A stretch of 64,000 nt of DNA from Holothuria scabra (taxonomy: Eukaryota > Echinodermata > Holothuroidea > Aspidochirotida > Holothuriidae). This document shows, one piece after another, positions 23,918-36,195 of the stretch. The translations under genes were made by a program, and so were the position numbers. The stretch's first letter is position 1. Each line of letters starts with the position of its first letter. The notes beneath the pieces were generated by a model. The model worked only from the letters and a program-made list of their open reading frames with translations. It made no database searches and had not been told where the DNA came from. The stretch is taken from positions 11,550,001 to 11,614,000 of the forward strand of contig CM074184.1 in NCBI GenBank assembly GCA_037179385.1, in the 5' to 3' direction.

Positions 23918-25760
23918 AACAAAAAGAAACACATAAAGACTCCGAATGCAGTATACACAAGAAAAATCCAAACAAGACCGCCAAGGTGAGCCTAAAACGG
24001 GGTCAAAATACAGCCAAAAGAGAAACATTACTCATCACTCCAGGTTGCAAGCCTGAGGAAAAAGGTAGAGACGATGAAACACCTCCAAAACAGCAAAAAA
24101 CTCCAAACAGAGAACCCAAAAATAAGGAAAAAATGAGAGAGCTGGAAAAACCTGTCTTGAGCATTCTGCTGGCGATGAAACAAGGGTGTGTTCTGGGATG
24201 GTTCCTAATAGGGCATTGCGCCACCTACAGAAGACATTGCCAGAGAGTATTCTGGGGTAAATGGAACAGTCCATTTGTGAAACAGGTGAGGTAAGTAGGA
24301 GCGAAGTAGAATATGCAGCCCTCCAAAATAGCTTTGGCATTTGGCAATGCAGAGGTAAATGCTGAGGCAAATAGACTTTGCCTTCGGCAAAAATTTTGCC
24401 CAGCAATAAATTGCAGAACATGGTTCGGGTACTTCAGGGAAAAAAGTTGCACAATACAAGGCTTGAAATTAGGCCTAAGTTTTGGGTAGTGACTTGAAGA
24501 AAAGATGTTTTATGATTAAAATTTTCATTGTGATCGCAATTTGAGCAAATGTTTTCAGAATCGTATCTTTACAAACAAAATAAAGTTGCAATTTTTCAAG
24601 TTTTAACGGCAAATGTTGATTGCAAAAGTTAACTACGATCGGTACATATGGAACACAGGTACTGTAACTCACCACTTGGAGTCAAAAAGTGATCACTGTA
24701 GTGCACACACATGAATGTGGAATGGTAGAGAGTGACCTTGAGATTTAAGAACCAGCCATTTTATCATTTTGATATGTAATTAAGAGGGAAAAATTGCCAA
24801 AGCAGCTGTACTGGTGTTATCAAGGGAACTCTGGAGCTTCTGACATAAATTACCTTTATGTACATTAGTACCAAGTTTGTAAACAACTTTTGTTATTACT
24901 TGCCATACACATACCTGCATGACCTTAACTGCTGTTTCCATTGAACAGTTACCTAATAATAATAACGAATGCTCAGGTAAAGTATTTTTGCCAAAGTCAA
25001 TCCTTTTTACTTAAGGATTTTTTTGGCCCTAGCCAATATCTTATTTGCAAGGGCTGATTAATGTGCAGTATAAACACAGAGCAACAAATAGTCCCTAGAT
25101 AATAAGAAAAAGGTGGTATATCCACCAGACCAAAAATTAAAATGAGAAAGGGTCCAAGAGGCTGAATATAAGAAAATGTTAGCCAGACCAAAAAATGTAT
25201 TGGGTATTGCAAGACTGAAAGGATGAAAAAAAGGCTAATGAGACCGACAAAAAGGAAACTGGGCTCGTGTGACCAAGGTCTTGCCACCTAACTTGAACCC
25301 AAATCTTTGCTCATTTTTAGCCTCACAGACCCTATTTTCTTTTCCGTCTCGTGAACCTTGGATCTTATGAACTCTTTTTGATTTTTTGCCTCATGGACCT
25401 TTGGTCTTGTGGGCTGTAACCTTTGAAAAAAAGATAAAGAAAAAAGTTTGACTCCAGGACAAAATGTCTGCTTGCTTGATGTTCACTTTATTTAGAAAAT
25501 GTTCCACCTGCAATAGCTAATAACATCTCAAGAGCTGAAAATGAGAAATGGATGAAAGTTCCACAAGCGTATTTCTCTTCAACATATCAAATATGTGGTA
25601 ACTGGCCAACTGCACATTAGGAACATTTCATTTGATCTGTTGTATTAATGCCAGAGAGGTAGAAAGAGAGAATTAATTACATTAATACAAATATAATTAG
25701 TAACACATTAATATTATGAAAATTAAAATAAACGTGTAAAAAAAATATTGAGTGTCTTAC

Positions 25761-25800
25761 CTGGTCTGGAGGTATAGTAAGCGTACCAGCACTGTCAGGT
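25761..25800 (-). CDS. MAP2K4: MAP2K4 third coding exon (40 nt micro-exon)
   Basis: A 40-nt exon lies between a CTTTCAG acceptor (complement begins at 25801) and a GTAAG donor (25760 downward). One base completes Leu46, then 13 codons read PDSAGTLTIPPDQ, residues 47-59. This lines up with the stretch just before the kinase domain of vertebrate MKK4 (a D-S-S-G-K-L-K-I-S-P-E-Q-like segment). It ends in phase 0, matching the next exon. It is isolated, with 10 kb of intron upstream and 20 kb downstream, so support rests on the splice sites, the phase and the fit to the family. It is too short for routine ORF detection. Confidence 0.75.
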
Positions 25801-28327
25801 CTGAAAGTAAGAAAAGAATGTTTGGATGCCATGTTGACTTACACAAAATGCTAAAGCAATTCACAACTTAACCCAGAAGTATACTATGCAAGAACATACA
25901 GTGAACTCTCACTGTAGTCAAAAACAAAGTACAGTATTAGTTCTCTGGTAAACTCATGGCTATTAAGAATTCTGCTAAAGGTTTGGTTCCACCCCAACAT
26001 CCTTCCATTTCACAAAAGTAATACAACAATGCCATACTGCCAAGAAACACATCTAGGATTCTGCTTAAATTATTGTGGAATGTGGCTTATTTTCCTGAAA
26101 TTGGTATTATGAACTGCATGTGACTAAATAATTGTGCAATAATAAATTCCCCTCTTGTCTCCTGGTCTTTGCCTGTGAGGTGCCAGCACCTTACTTCCTT
26201 CTATCATGTATAAGCTACACAATACAAATACTGAATTGATACAATACAGCACGGTGCATTACACAAATCTTTACTTACAGCCAATGCAAATAGTATCCTG
26301 TCCATGTTTTTGTACCTGTCTGACTTTGACAGACATGTGTAGCACTTAACTGCTACAGTACTTGTACACAAAAAAATACTACTGTATGCAATATTAGCCT
26401 GGCACCTACTTGAAACTTAAGGGTTGGGAGGCAAATAGCATGGGTGGAAAATGTTGGGAAGCTGGGAGGCTCCTTCCCGGGAAATCTGGCCATATGGAGG
26501 GAAATTTAGGCAGCTGGACAGAAATTTCCCTTTCCTGTACATGAAAATACAGGGAGAACTGTGGCAAAGTTTACTCCCAGTGATATAATTCTACTCCCTT
26601 CCTGGGATATTAACATTTTTTCAGCCCTGCATATTGGTCACTGGACCTTAAAATTTTAGGGATTTATAAAGCATGTAAAAAGAGATATCCATCCAGATGG
26701 TTTTTTCACATTCAAAATGATAAAATTCCATGGCTTTCAAGGACCTCTACTGATATTTCCTGGACCTTCAAAAAAGCTGGCAAATCCCATATTTCCATCT
26801 TTTCCCCAGAAAATTATGTACCTAAATTTTGAGATGGAAGAAATGAGTCCACTTTATGAAATTCCTTGCCTTTTCCAGGATCCTTTTATGAAATGCTTTT
26901 ATTCCCTGACTTTTGACACATGCAAATTAAAATTTCAATTTTCCCTGACTTTCTAGGATTTTCCAGGATTAAAGACTGTTACATACTGTGTTAAGTTGGA
27001 ACCCCATTCTCCTATTTCTTTATAGAACCAGATTCAATCTAGAGAATTTATGTCAGCCAAATGTGTGGGTACCTGCACCCTCTCAGTGAATAATAATTCA
27101 AACTTATTATTTAATCCACCGATCTCCACAGCAGACAAAACTTTCACTCTAGTTAGCCTAGAGTTTGTTCTCTTTGACATAATTCTGCTTAAAAATACAA
27201 AGTGCATTGTATGATAATGTAGAAATATCTCTCTGATAGAAAAACTTTATATCTTGAACAATATGCCATGAAACAAATTCTTTCTTATATGATAGTTATA
27301 TTTTTCCAAAACGTTAAAAAAAAAGAAAAAAAGAAAAGAAAACACCTTCCTCAAATACATTATCTACTGAGGAATGATAATTGTCAATCCTGAAACACGC
27401 ATCATTGCAAATTATTCATTTTTCATGAAAATCCACCCAAATGAGAATGATGACCTAAAGCATAGTAAAATGCTACATTTACCGTACTTGATCGATCTAC
27501 TTCATTTGACACAAGCATGTGTTACTGAGTTCAGAGTTGAGGGACATCTTTGGTTATAATCACTGATGATGTCATACTAACACAATAATAAAACAAGACT
27601 TGGATGAGTCAGCTGCTAACATCCCCCAATACTGCACCTGGATATCTTACTGTAGTAAGCCTACAATTTAATACTAGAGCTGAGATGCTGTAAGCTATTA
27701 TTATCTACTGTCATTGCATCATTATGTTGTAAGGCTGGCTGTGGACTCTGATATTGTTTTAATCAAAACCTTAGGTGCTAAAAAGGAAACCCCAATATAT
27801 TGTTGCAAAGGGAGTGAGTCAAATTAGAATCTAAACAAACTGTTCAAGTGAGCTACCCTAGAAGCTACTGTACAGGTGAAGAGAAATCATGGGAAAAAGG
27901 TGAAAATGTAAGTTACTGTACACTGTTAACGGCAAGCTTGTAAATATTGCTTGTGCTACAGTATTAGAGCTTGCCAGGGACTTACTGTGGGTACAGTAAG
28001 TAGAGATTACATGGGAGGTAAGGGGGGGGGGGGGTGTCAGCTGATGTAGATATTTTCTGTTCAGTTTCATGATTCAGACAAAAGTTGGAAAGCTTTCAGG
28101 GGACTGGTATTAAGAAATTTACTGTTAAGATACTGCGCTGTACAGTATGTTGAGTGCACAAATACTGTACTGGCATGCTGACAATCATGAGACTGTGCAG
28201 GTCTGTGCAATGCTAATGTTAATATAATCAATTAGTGAGAGAACCACTGAAGGCAGCCAGCCATGGCATGATGTACAGTACTGTAGTAGCTAGCACAAAC
28301 TGGCCCACTTGACCACTACTTGACTCC

Positions 28328-28660
28328 TTAACCCTTTGCTGGTCTTACGGATTTACGCTGGCCCCAGACGGAGAGCCCTGCTGTCACCCATCTTTACTGT
28401 TTCACGCAGAGCTCGAAACTGCGAGTAGCTACCCAAAAATTCGGCCTCAGGAGTGGGCGGAAAAGCGGACGTAGCACGCCCCGCATCAGCTTCCGTAGGT
28501 TATTGACCTTGTGACCTTGAACTATTGTCCCTCTCGTTGTTGTGGCCGAATTTTCGTGTAGCTACTCGCAGTTTCGAGCTCCGCGTGAAACAGTAAAGTT
28601 AGGTGACAGCCCCGCTCTCCGTATGGGTCCAAAAGGACCCAAACAACGGTAAAGGGTTAA
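28328..28660. mobile_element. piggyBac-type MITE, copy 2, with inverted duplicated arm
   Basis: TTAA flanks both ends. The right three quarters match copies 1 and 3. The left part, about 28365-28445, is the reverse complement of the right part at about 28545-28625 (the GCTACTCGCAGTTTCGAGCTC region), so this copy forms a long imperfect hairpin instead of carrying the normal left arm. Confidence 0.75.
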
Positions 28661-28745
28661 AATAAGCCTGTGGAGTGTGTTTACTGCAAAGCTGATGCCC
28701 CTCTCTCTGCGTGAGTGCACGGACCCGTGCTGCAGATACTTCAGG

Positions 28746-28999
28746 TTAACCCCTTACCGTTGTGCTCCAATCAGGGCATACTTGCGTGCCTCGGGAGTGG
28801 GCGGAAAAGCGGATGTAGCACGCCCCGCATCAGCTTCCGTAGGTTATTGACCCTGTGACCTTAAACTATTGTCCCTCTTGTTGTTGTGGCCCAATTTTCG
28901 GGTAGCTACTCGCAGTTTCGAGCTCTACATGAAACAGTAAAGTTGAGTGACAGCTGGCTCTCCATATGGGTCCAAAAGGACCCAAACAGCGGTAAAGGG
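28746..28999. mobile_element. piggyBac-type MITE, copy 3
   Basis: It begins TTAACCCCTTACCG and ends GCGGTAAAGGG. The right TTAA is mutated to CTAC. It has the same interior as copy 1. It lies only 86 bp from copy 2 in the same orientation. Confidence 0.75.
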
Positions 29000-30499
29000 C
29001 TACTTCAGACCCTTCCAAATCAGAGAGCACATACCATTAATTTTGTAATTTTGATTTCAAATGAGGATGGAGCATCCAGCCGACAAATATATAATTAAAT
29101 CACAGCTCTGGTATCATTAGTCGTCTTCAGATCAGTGCTATTTAAATCTCAGGTATTCCATCACACTTGTTAAACATACCTGTTCTAAAGCTTTGAGGCC
29201 CGCAGATCTGAGGGGGGACAGATATGTGAGGCCACGCTACAGTGTAAGTAAAATACTGTAAGAAAGATAATTGTTGGCTGAAAAGCCTTGACAAAGGCTA
29301 GGGGTTAAGGAGACTGCCCATGATCAACCTATAAACTTATAGGGCAAATTGCAATCACCCCCAATCAAATTTATGCAAGGTACATGTATGCACCCATTCA
29401 TAAATGGCTTTTCTGACAAGAATTGTGCAACTACAGTTTCAAATTTGTGCACAATTTCTTTGGTTTTAAGTTGAAAAATGCAATATTTTATGTTCTAGCA
29501 AATAATGAAAGATAAAATTCCAACAGAAACAAGACAAGGTTATTTTTTAAAGGTCCCCAATACTTAATACTTATACCAATACTTAATTTAGGAAAAAAAG
29601 TTATATTTCACAATTTTCTTTTTTATTTCTCCTCAAATTATCTTTGGTATAATACTTTAGGACTTAAGTATTGCATGTCATGGCAAACAAAGCAGTTACT
29701 CCTTGTAGGTTTCACATTTGAGGAAAAAAAAAACATTTCCACATGACTCTGAAAGCATCATAACACGTGACAGTCAACTACAGTACATTATGTTGGGTTG
29801 CAGACTGCATTTACCCCTAAATTACCGTATACATTGAGTTCATATCAAAGAAGGTTAGCAAAGTTATGCTAATTCCTTGCTACAATATTACATTCAATTT
29901 AAAGAATACAGAAATGAGTCATGGTTGCCATATTAATAAACATGCTACTGTATACAGCAAAGCCCTATAACGTAGATGGCAAATGACATTTCTAATCCCT
30001 GTTTAGTTTATTTTCTATGATGTCCCTTGTAGAGAAGCCTAGGCACTACAGTGCATTACATTACATGAAAGCACAGTGCAGCATCTCCATCACCACTGCA
30101 CTGATTGACAGGGCAAGCAAAGTCACAATAGTTTCTCTAGTGGCCATCATCTGACTTCAAACATTACAGTATTTATAAGGACAAAGGGTACTGACTTGGG
30201 GAAGGACATGAACTTTGGCTATGAGTCATACACTCTGGATGGCTAAAAGTCTTTGGCTTAATTTGCTATAATGCACAATAAGTAATGTACAGTCAATAAC
30301 AATATTGATATAGATACTGTACAATGTATGGGGTGACCACTGAGTGGAGTGGGCATCTAGCATACAATGTCGTATAACCATCTTGGAATGATATCATGGC
30401 CTCAAGAAATTGGCAATTGAAGTTGACATATTTGCTGCAAAAAGTGAACTCCAAGAAAGCAGGTGTGATGCCATGGGATTCACATGTTTTTTCTTCATT

Positions 30500-30860
30500 T
30501 TTCATCCTATTATTTTGATCTTAGATGTGCTAAACCCTACCTAAGGTTATAAAAAGTTATTAGAATTTCATTTCTCAGGATGCACTTATATGGTATCTAC
30601 ATAGGCCTACAGTATAGTTGCACAAAATTGGTGGTAAATTATGAGGAAAAACATTGGCCCTCAATGCAAATCCATGAACCTTCACCTGCTTGCTTCAAGT
30701 TTCATTTGTCACATTCAATTGCCTTACTGTATCCAAATCAGAAATGAAGGCAACTTTAACTGCAATGCTAAAAATATGTTTCTCCTTCCCATATCAAAAT
30801 AAACTTTGGTCTGGACTGTTCTTTTGAAGCATGAAATGCTTTACCAAAAACCTTTAAAAT
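30500..30860 (-). repeat. Repeat F copy 2
   Basis: Contains TCTCAGGATGCACTTATATG, AAATTGGTGGTAAATTATG and CCTGCTTGCTTCAAGTTTC in the same order as copies 1 and 3. No coding potential. Confidence 0.55.
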
Positions 30861-32639
30861 GTAATCTGTGGTATGATGGTAATTTTATGTAAATAAACAT
30901 ATACTGTCAATTGATTTTAAATCACATACCATTAATTTAAATCATGGTTTTTTATTTCAGTGAAAATCATGATAACTGCATAATAACAACTTTGATTTGC
31001 TGAATGTAAACCTAATGACCAGGCCTTGAATTTTGTGGCATGGGAGTGTGACTGCACACCATCACTCACTTCAAATCACTGTGAGGACTATTGAGAGTGA
31101 TTTTCTGTGCAGGTAGATGAAAGTTTGAAGCTCACATAAATCTACTAAAGTGTCACAAAACAGCACCCCTACACACTCTTTCATTAAACTTTTGAGGCTT
31201 GTGATTTGTAGCACACACATTAAGTCTAAGATTCAAGTCATCACATCGAATTAAGTGATTTGTAGCACACCCATTAAGTCTAAGATTCAAGGCATCACAT
31301 AGAATTAATGCATTTTCTGATTTGTTGTCTCAACCACAGAAAAAATAAAAAAAAACATGACCATAAAAAATTCACTTCAACTTGTGTCTCATCAGTTTTA
31401 TCTTACACTCCTAAATTCAAGACTGGAACAGCTGGTCTTCTTTTTCAAGACATGTGGCAGGATGCATGAAACCAAAATACACCAGCTCCTTACTTGCAAT
31501 AAATTTATTAGTCTCTTGGGTTTGTCTTTTACTGTACACTTGTACAGAATGTCTGTTTACTCTCTCTATGATTAAATTCATGTCATGTCATGTAAAGTAC
31601 TTTAATATAAAGCATGATGTGATTTGCAGCAATTATTGAGGAGTTCTGCTTGCTGTAGGCCTAAAGCATAAAAACATTTGGATGGTAAAATTGGCTGCTG
31701 GGTACAGAATTTTCTTTGTATTCAACTGCTCAATGTTTACTGTGTGTACAGGTAGTTTGTACACAGTAAAATCTATGTGTGTACTGTACATGTACAGTAG
31801 CTGGTATGGTACAGCTAACAATTAAAGGGGAAGTTTAGGCAAAACAATAATATGTGAAAGAAGAACTAAATCTACTCAGTGTGGTGAAACTTCCATTCAA
31901 ATTAGACATGTATTTCTCAAGATATCAGCAAATGAAGTTGCAGGATTTGTGTTCCAAAGTGATATTGAGGGCAGCAAAGGTTATATCACTTCCTTACATT
32001 ATCAAGGAATGCTTTGTTTCCCTTTGTTTTTTCAGATTGTTGTGTTGACCTTGGGTTCAATAGGAATAGGACCTTCCCAGGGGATTGCAAAGTTTGGGAA
32101 GTCCGAAGTTCCCATGCCACCTACAGTATGTCCACACATTTTGATGATATGGGATTGTTGAGGAGAAAATAGGCTATAAAGTTATAAAGAAAAACAAAAG
32201 ACTGTATGGACATTCATGTGGGGATATGATGTCATTGTTCTTGCTTCAAGTTCACTGTGTGTTGAAAATGTGATAAATTTACTTGCTCATATCTTGAGAA
32301 CCACACATAGAATTTCAATTCCATTTTGCCCAAATGCTAAGAATAACTACCCCCCCCCCATCAAAACTTCAAATGACATTCCTTCTTTCAAGTGTTGGGC
32401 TCCATGTGAAGTGCTTGAATTGTTTCATTGCAAATGAAACACCTTGAACTAAAATTGGAGACTGAGTTACACTCTTGACTCATAGATTTCGTGATGCTGC
32501 AATGCATTAGAGTCTACAGGCTGTCAATACTGTAAAACTTGAAAAGCACTCTAAACTACTGTACTGTATGTAAAAGGAGTTTGGAAAATGCCAAATTCCA
32601 CATACATCTCACATTTACCTGTCAAATAAAATCTCAGTG

Positions 32640-32955
32640 CAGTGTTTCGGTCTAGGGTGGGGGGAGTTTGTCCCTCCTTTCTAGTAAAGGGTAAAATCCC
32701 TCCCTTTTTATTTCTACATGAATAATAATTTTTCAGTATCTTGGTTTCTTATTTTTAAAAGAGGAGGAAAACTTTGCAGCAATTGCTTGAACTTATACTT
32801 TTAACCCTTCAGATTTCAGTAATACAGGGCATTGAAGCAAGCTTTTGCCCCTTAAACAAACCTGTAACTTTGGCTAAGGGCACCATGAATTTTGACATGG
32901 GGTTTGGCAGGCAGTGATAAACTGGAACTTTTTCTGAGTTTCTGGGGAATCCCTG
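32640..32955. mobile_element. CAGGG-ended element, copy 2
   Basis: It matches copy 1 throughout in the same orientation (TCAGTATCTTGGTTTCTTA, GAAGCAAGCTTTTG, CATGGGGTTTGGCAG) and ends GGGGAATCCCTG. The left end is decayed to CAGTGTTTCGGTC. No clear target duplication. Confidence 0.6.
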
Positions 32956-33228
32956 TGCTGGAAAAACAACTTTTAGCATTCATATTTTACACTGGAAATT
33001 CTTGGAAAATTGAGCTTTCAAAACTTTGGTGACAAAAGAAGACAGTCTTGGGAACCATAAGAATTTGCTTTTGATCTCTGGTGACCCCAGATGAAGACTT
33101 TCTGGGGAGTTCTGGTAAAATTTTACTTTGGGGCCATTTTCACAAACTATGTTAGTCACAAATCAGAGGAAATTACAAAACACTTGATATGAATCTTTAG
33201 CAAGACAGGTTTACTTAAAATACCAACT

Positions 33229-34796
33229 AGAAAGCCAAAAGGCTTAGTTATTCCTTGTCACTGAAATTTAAGCCTACCTTTCTTTTCAAATTGACAGTGC
33301 TCCGTAATGTTTTTCAAATTGACAGTGCTTTGTAATTTATACATGCAAGGCATCCATGCTTCCTACATTGAGATATCGGATGACCTTTGACCACCTAGAA
33401 CTACTGTACAGTTCTGCTCGCAATATCACATCCACATACTATGTGTGAAATTTTGCAGTATACAAGACTCCATCTAACCATGGGAAATTGTGAGAATATG
33501 ATATTGAGACTTTGACCCCTTGCAAACCAAAGTGACATTTGACCTCCGACAAAAACTACAGTAAATGAATCACTTACTCACTATATACATTATCTACATG
33601 CCAAGAATGAAGACCCTACAAGTTACCTTTCTTGTAACACTATGCAAACAAATTTGTTAGACTTTGATACTGCTGACCCCAAATGACCTTTGACCTTTAC
33701 AAACATCAAATGGGATCATCATTTCTATATGACCAACCCACACACTAAACATGACCTTTGTCACATGCATTTTTGAGATACCGTGCTCAAAAGGTTTTGA
33801 CCTTTTGACCTCTCATGACCCCAAATGACCTTTGACCTCCTCCAAAATAGATACCCATCACCAACTCAATACAACCAACCCACATACCTAATATGAGCAC
33901 AGTCACATGTAACATTCTTGAGAAACTGTGTTTACATGGTTTTGACCTTTTGACCTCTTGTGACCCCAAATGACTTTCGACCTCCACCAAAATAGATACG
34001 GATCACTTACTCAATACACCAAACCCACACACCTAATACGAGCACAGCCACATGTATCTTTCTTGAGATAATGTAAACTTACAAGGTTTTGACCTTTTGA
34101 CCTCTCATGACTCCAAATGACCTTCGACCTCCACCAAAAACAATAGGGATCATCTACTCAATATGGCCAACCTACACACTAAATACATGCAATTAGTCAC
34201 ACTTACCCTTCTTGAGATAATGTATTTAAAAGAGATTTCTAAGCAATTTACTATTTGACCACTCATGACCCCAAATGACCTTTGACCTCCACCAAAATCA
34301 ATAAGGATCATCTACTCAATACGACCAACCCACACACCTAAATATGACTTGAGTCACACGTAAGCTTTTTGAGATATAGTGTTTACAAGGTTTTGACCTT
34401 TTGACCTCTCAAAACCCCAAATAACCTTCTACCTCCACCAAAAACAATACACGAATCCGGACAGCAAGTGATGGTCTGATTTCAGTCGGCCATAACTGGG
34501 GTCCATCACCTTTAAATCTTTCGAATTCCTTGCTTACCTCTATCATGGATGGTTGTACACTAATTTGTATCTACTCAACATGGCCAACCTACACACCAAA
34601 TATGAGATTAGTCACAACACTAACCCTTCTTGAGATATCGTGTTTACAAGCCAAAGCATCACATACACACACACACACACCAGAGGACCTAAAATCCATT
34701 TTTCGGGTCCTCTGTTTGTACTACAATACAGGTGCACACACACACACACACAAGCCATCACCATCTTTTAGATTCCTCTGACTGCCTCAAGGAATC
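33229..34796 (+). mobile_element. Element E2: long member with about seven 145-bp internal units
   Basis: Starts AGAAAGCCAAAAGGCTTAG like E1. Units of about 145 bp, each with TGACCCCAAATGACCTTTGA and CCTCCACCAAAA, recur at 33541, 33684, 33826, 33971, 34118, 34276 and 34421. It ends in CA-repeats and GATTCCTCTG...CAAGGAATC (34771-34796). A further half unit follows to about 34915. Confidence 0.65.
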
Positions 34797-35479
34797 AAAA
34801 TGCATTGGCTACTGTATTCCAAACTTGTAACAGCATGTTTACAAGACTTTCAGCTTTTTGACCCCTGATGACCTCAAATGACATTTGACCACCACCAAAA
34901 ACAATGGGAGAATGACAATAAGCAAGTATGGTATTCCGTTGCCTCATGGAATTGTGGGGCACAGCTTGGAATACACTAAACAAGTGTACAGTAGCAGTTT
35001 GGTGTCGCTTCAATGCACACTAGAGACACACTTGACCATTGGTTGAGTTTTTTTTCTTTTTTGACATACTCTAGGAAGAATGTCATATTGAACTGAAGGC
35101 AGAACATATTATATACTTACCATGTACCATAAATGCAGGGCTCATTTTTAGTAGCACACACAACGTTATGGCACCTTGCAATGGGGGGTATGATCAGCTA
35201 GCTCAGGGTTCTGGTTTTTCAGCAAGCTTTTACATAAAACTAACTTCACAGTGTCAGGGCTGGTTTTATGGCATTCCTCCTACTGGATAGCACACTAACT
35301 TTACTATGCCATCATGTATACAGAATCCCAGCCACATCTATTAATACTGTGCTCAAAAAAAGATGTGGGTAGCTCAGGATTTAATTGTTTGTAACTTTAT
35401 GTGGGAGCTGCTGTGGGTGTGTTGCTGTCAGGCAGAAGTGCACAGAAGCTGACATGGCTTCAGGTTTGTAGGATTCGAT

Positions 35480-35779
35480 AACTGTTTTAAACACTGGGAT
35501 AGTTGAAACTTAGACATTCAATGACAAAATATTGATTGACAGCTTCTGAGAGGCTAAAGTGAAAATGATACTTGCAACTGGTCATTTTTGCATACCATAT
35601 TGCAATGTGAACCTGTTCAAATGGTCCCTTGCTTTTGGGGTCTTGTACTGTATACTCACCCTGAAGTAATAAACAGAGATTGAGTCTAGATGAGAATGAG
35701 TTTTAGTTGTGGGAGGGGCTTAAGTTGTAGGTTATGAGAATTGGAACTGTTTGGGATTAGAGGTATTAGGCCTTTAAGC
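35480..35779. mobile_element. MITE-A, degenerate copy
   Basis: The right end is well kept (complement AGGCCTAATACCTCTAATCCCAAAC-like, within 35745-35777, then TTAA). The GTGGGAGGGGCTTAAG and ACTCACCCTGAAG marks are present. The left end is decayed. Confidence 0.5.
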
Positions 35780-35849
35780 GCAGGATCCTGATACATGTGC
35801 ATTACTTGTGATAAGATAAGATAAAGAAAACTACAAACGATGTACTCAC

Positions 35850-35967
35850 AAACTGCTAGGATCTGTAAAATGGGTGTGAGTGTTGACTGTCTGGACGACC
35901 TCTGGTACCTCCATTACTGGTACACTACTTATTGGCTTTAAATGCAGGTTTGGTCGCATTCTTTTAA
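35850..35967 (-). CDS. MAP2K4: MAP2K4 second coding exon: N-terminal docking region
   Basis: This 118-nt exon is bounded by a CTTTCAG acceptor (35968 upward) and a GTGAGT donor (35849-35844). It completes codon 7 and encodes residues 8-45, ending with two bases of Leu46. Residues 8-16 read KRMRPNLHL, which fits the MAPK-docking D-site rule of clustered basic residues followed by hydrophobic-x-hydrophobic. In vertebrate MKK4 such a site near the N terminus recruits JNK and p38. The rest is low in charge and probably disordered. Both splice phases agree with the neighbouring exons. No frameshift or stop is seen. The D-site assignment is inference from the pattern. Confidence 0.75.
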
Positions 35968-36195
35968 CTGAAAGAAAGACAGGATGAGAAATAACCCATG
36001 GGTACAAGTTTGTCATAACTTTTCATACAGTATTTTAAACTGCACCAGAGAGAGAGAGAGAGAATGGCTAGCAAACCTCAAAGAACTCCTTGTGTAAGTT
36101 GTGTTTAAGATAGATATCACGTCATTTTCTTTTCATTCTGATTCCAGCAGAAATGTCTTCAGAGGCACGTTTACAACATACTGTAATGTACCTGT

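Larger units (their letters stand above)
5422..25760 (-). other. MAP2K4: MAP2K4 intron 3 (about 20.3 kb)
   Basis: The intron lies between exons that join in phase 0. It contains a GTGTACCTC MITE (5961-6517), a G-rich tract (7621-7641), a SINE-like segment (8790-9035), a hAT element (9353-10279), MITE-A relatives (10333-10896, 17185-17495, 21020-21321), a SINE piece (11619-11758), a 28-bp palindrome (13685-13712), a 16-bp tandem repeat (13835-13889), a CAGGG-ended element (15681-16020), a MITE-B copy, two 1.25-kb direct repeats E3/E4, a TIR element (19197-19567) and the GC island 22540-22676. In 6520-7600, 7700-8780, 10900-11600, 13900-15670 and 24300-25750 I recognise nothing definite. Confidence 0.7.
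25801..35849 (-). other. MAP2K4: MAP2K4 intron 2 (about 10 kb)
   Basis: The intron separates residues 1-45 from the 13-residue micro-exon. It holds degenerate repeats rich in TTTTCCAGGA and CCCTGACTTT words (about 26690-26985), a polyG tract (28021-28034), two piggyBac-type MITEs (28328-28660, 28746-28999), a repeat F copy (30500-30860), a CAGGG-ended element (32640-32955), the long tandem-repeat element E2 (33229-34796) and a partial MITE-A (about 35480-35779). In 27000-27850 and 29010-30480 I see nothing but AT-rich sequence. Confidence 0.7.

Noticed and set aside
23986..24294. 102-codon lysine-rich plus-strand frame after element E4
   Set aside because: Overlapping frames of similar length exist on the other strand, there are no family motifs and no splice context. 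A fragment of an unknown element remains possible.
24035..24459. Several minus-strand frames of 75-128 codons
   Set aside because: Mutually overlapping shadows of the same GC-moderate stretch, without motifs.
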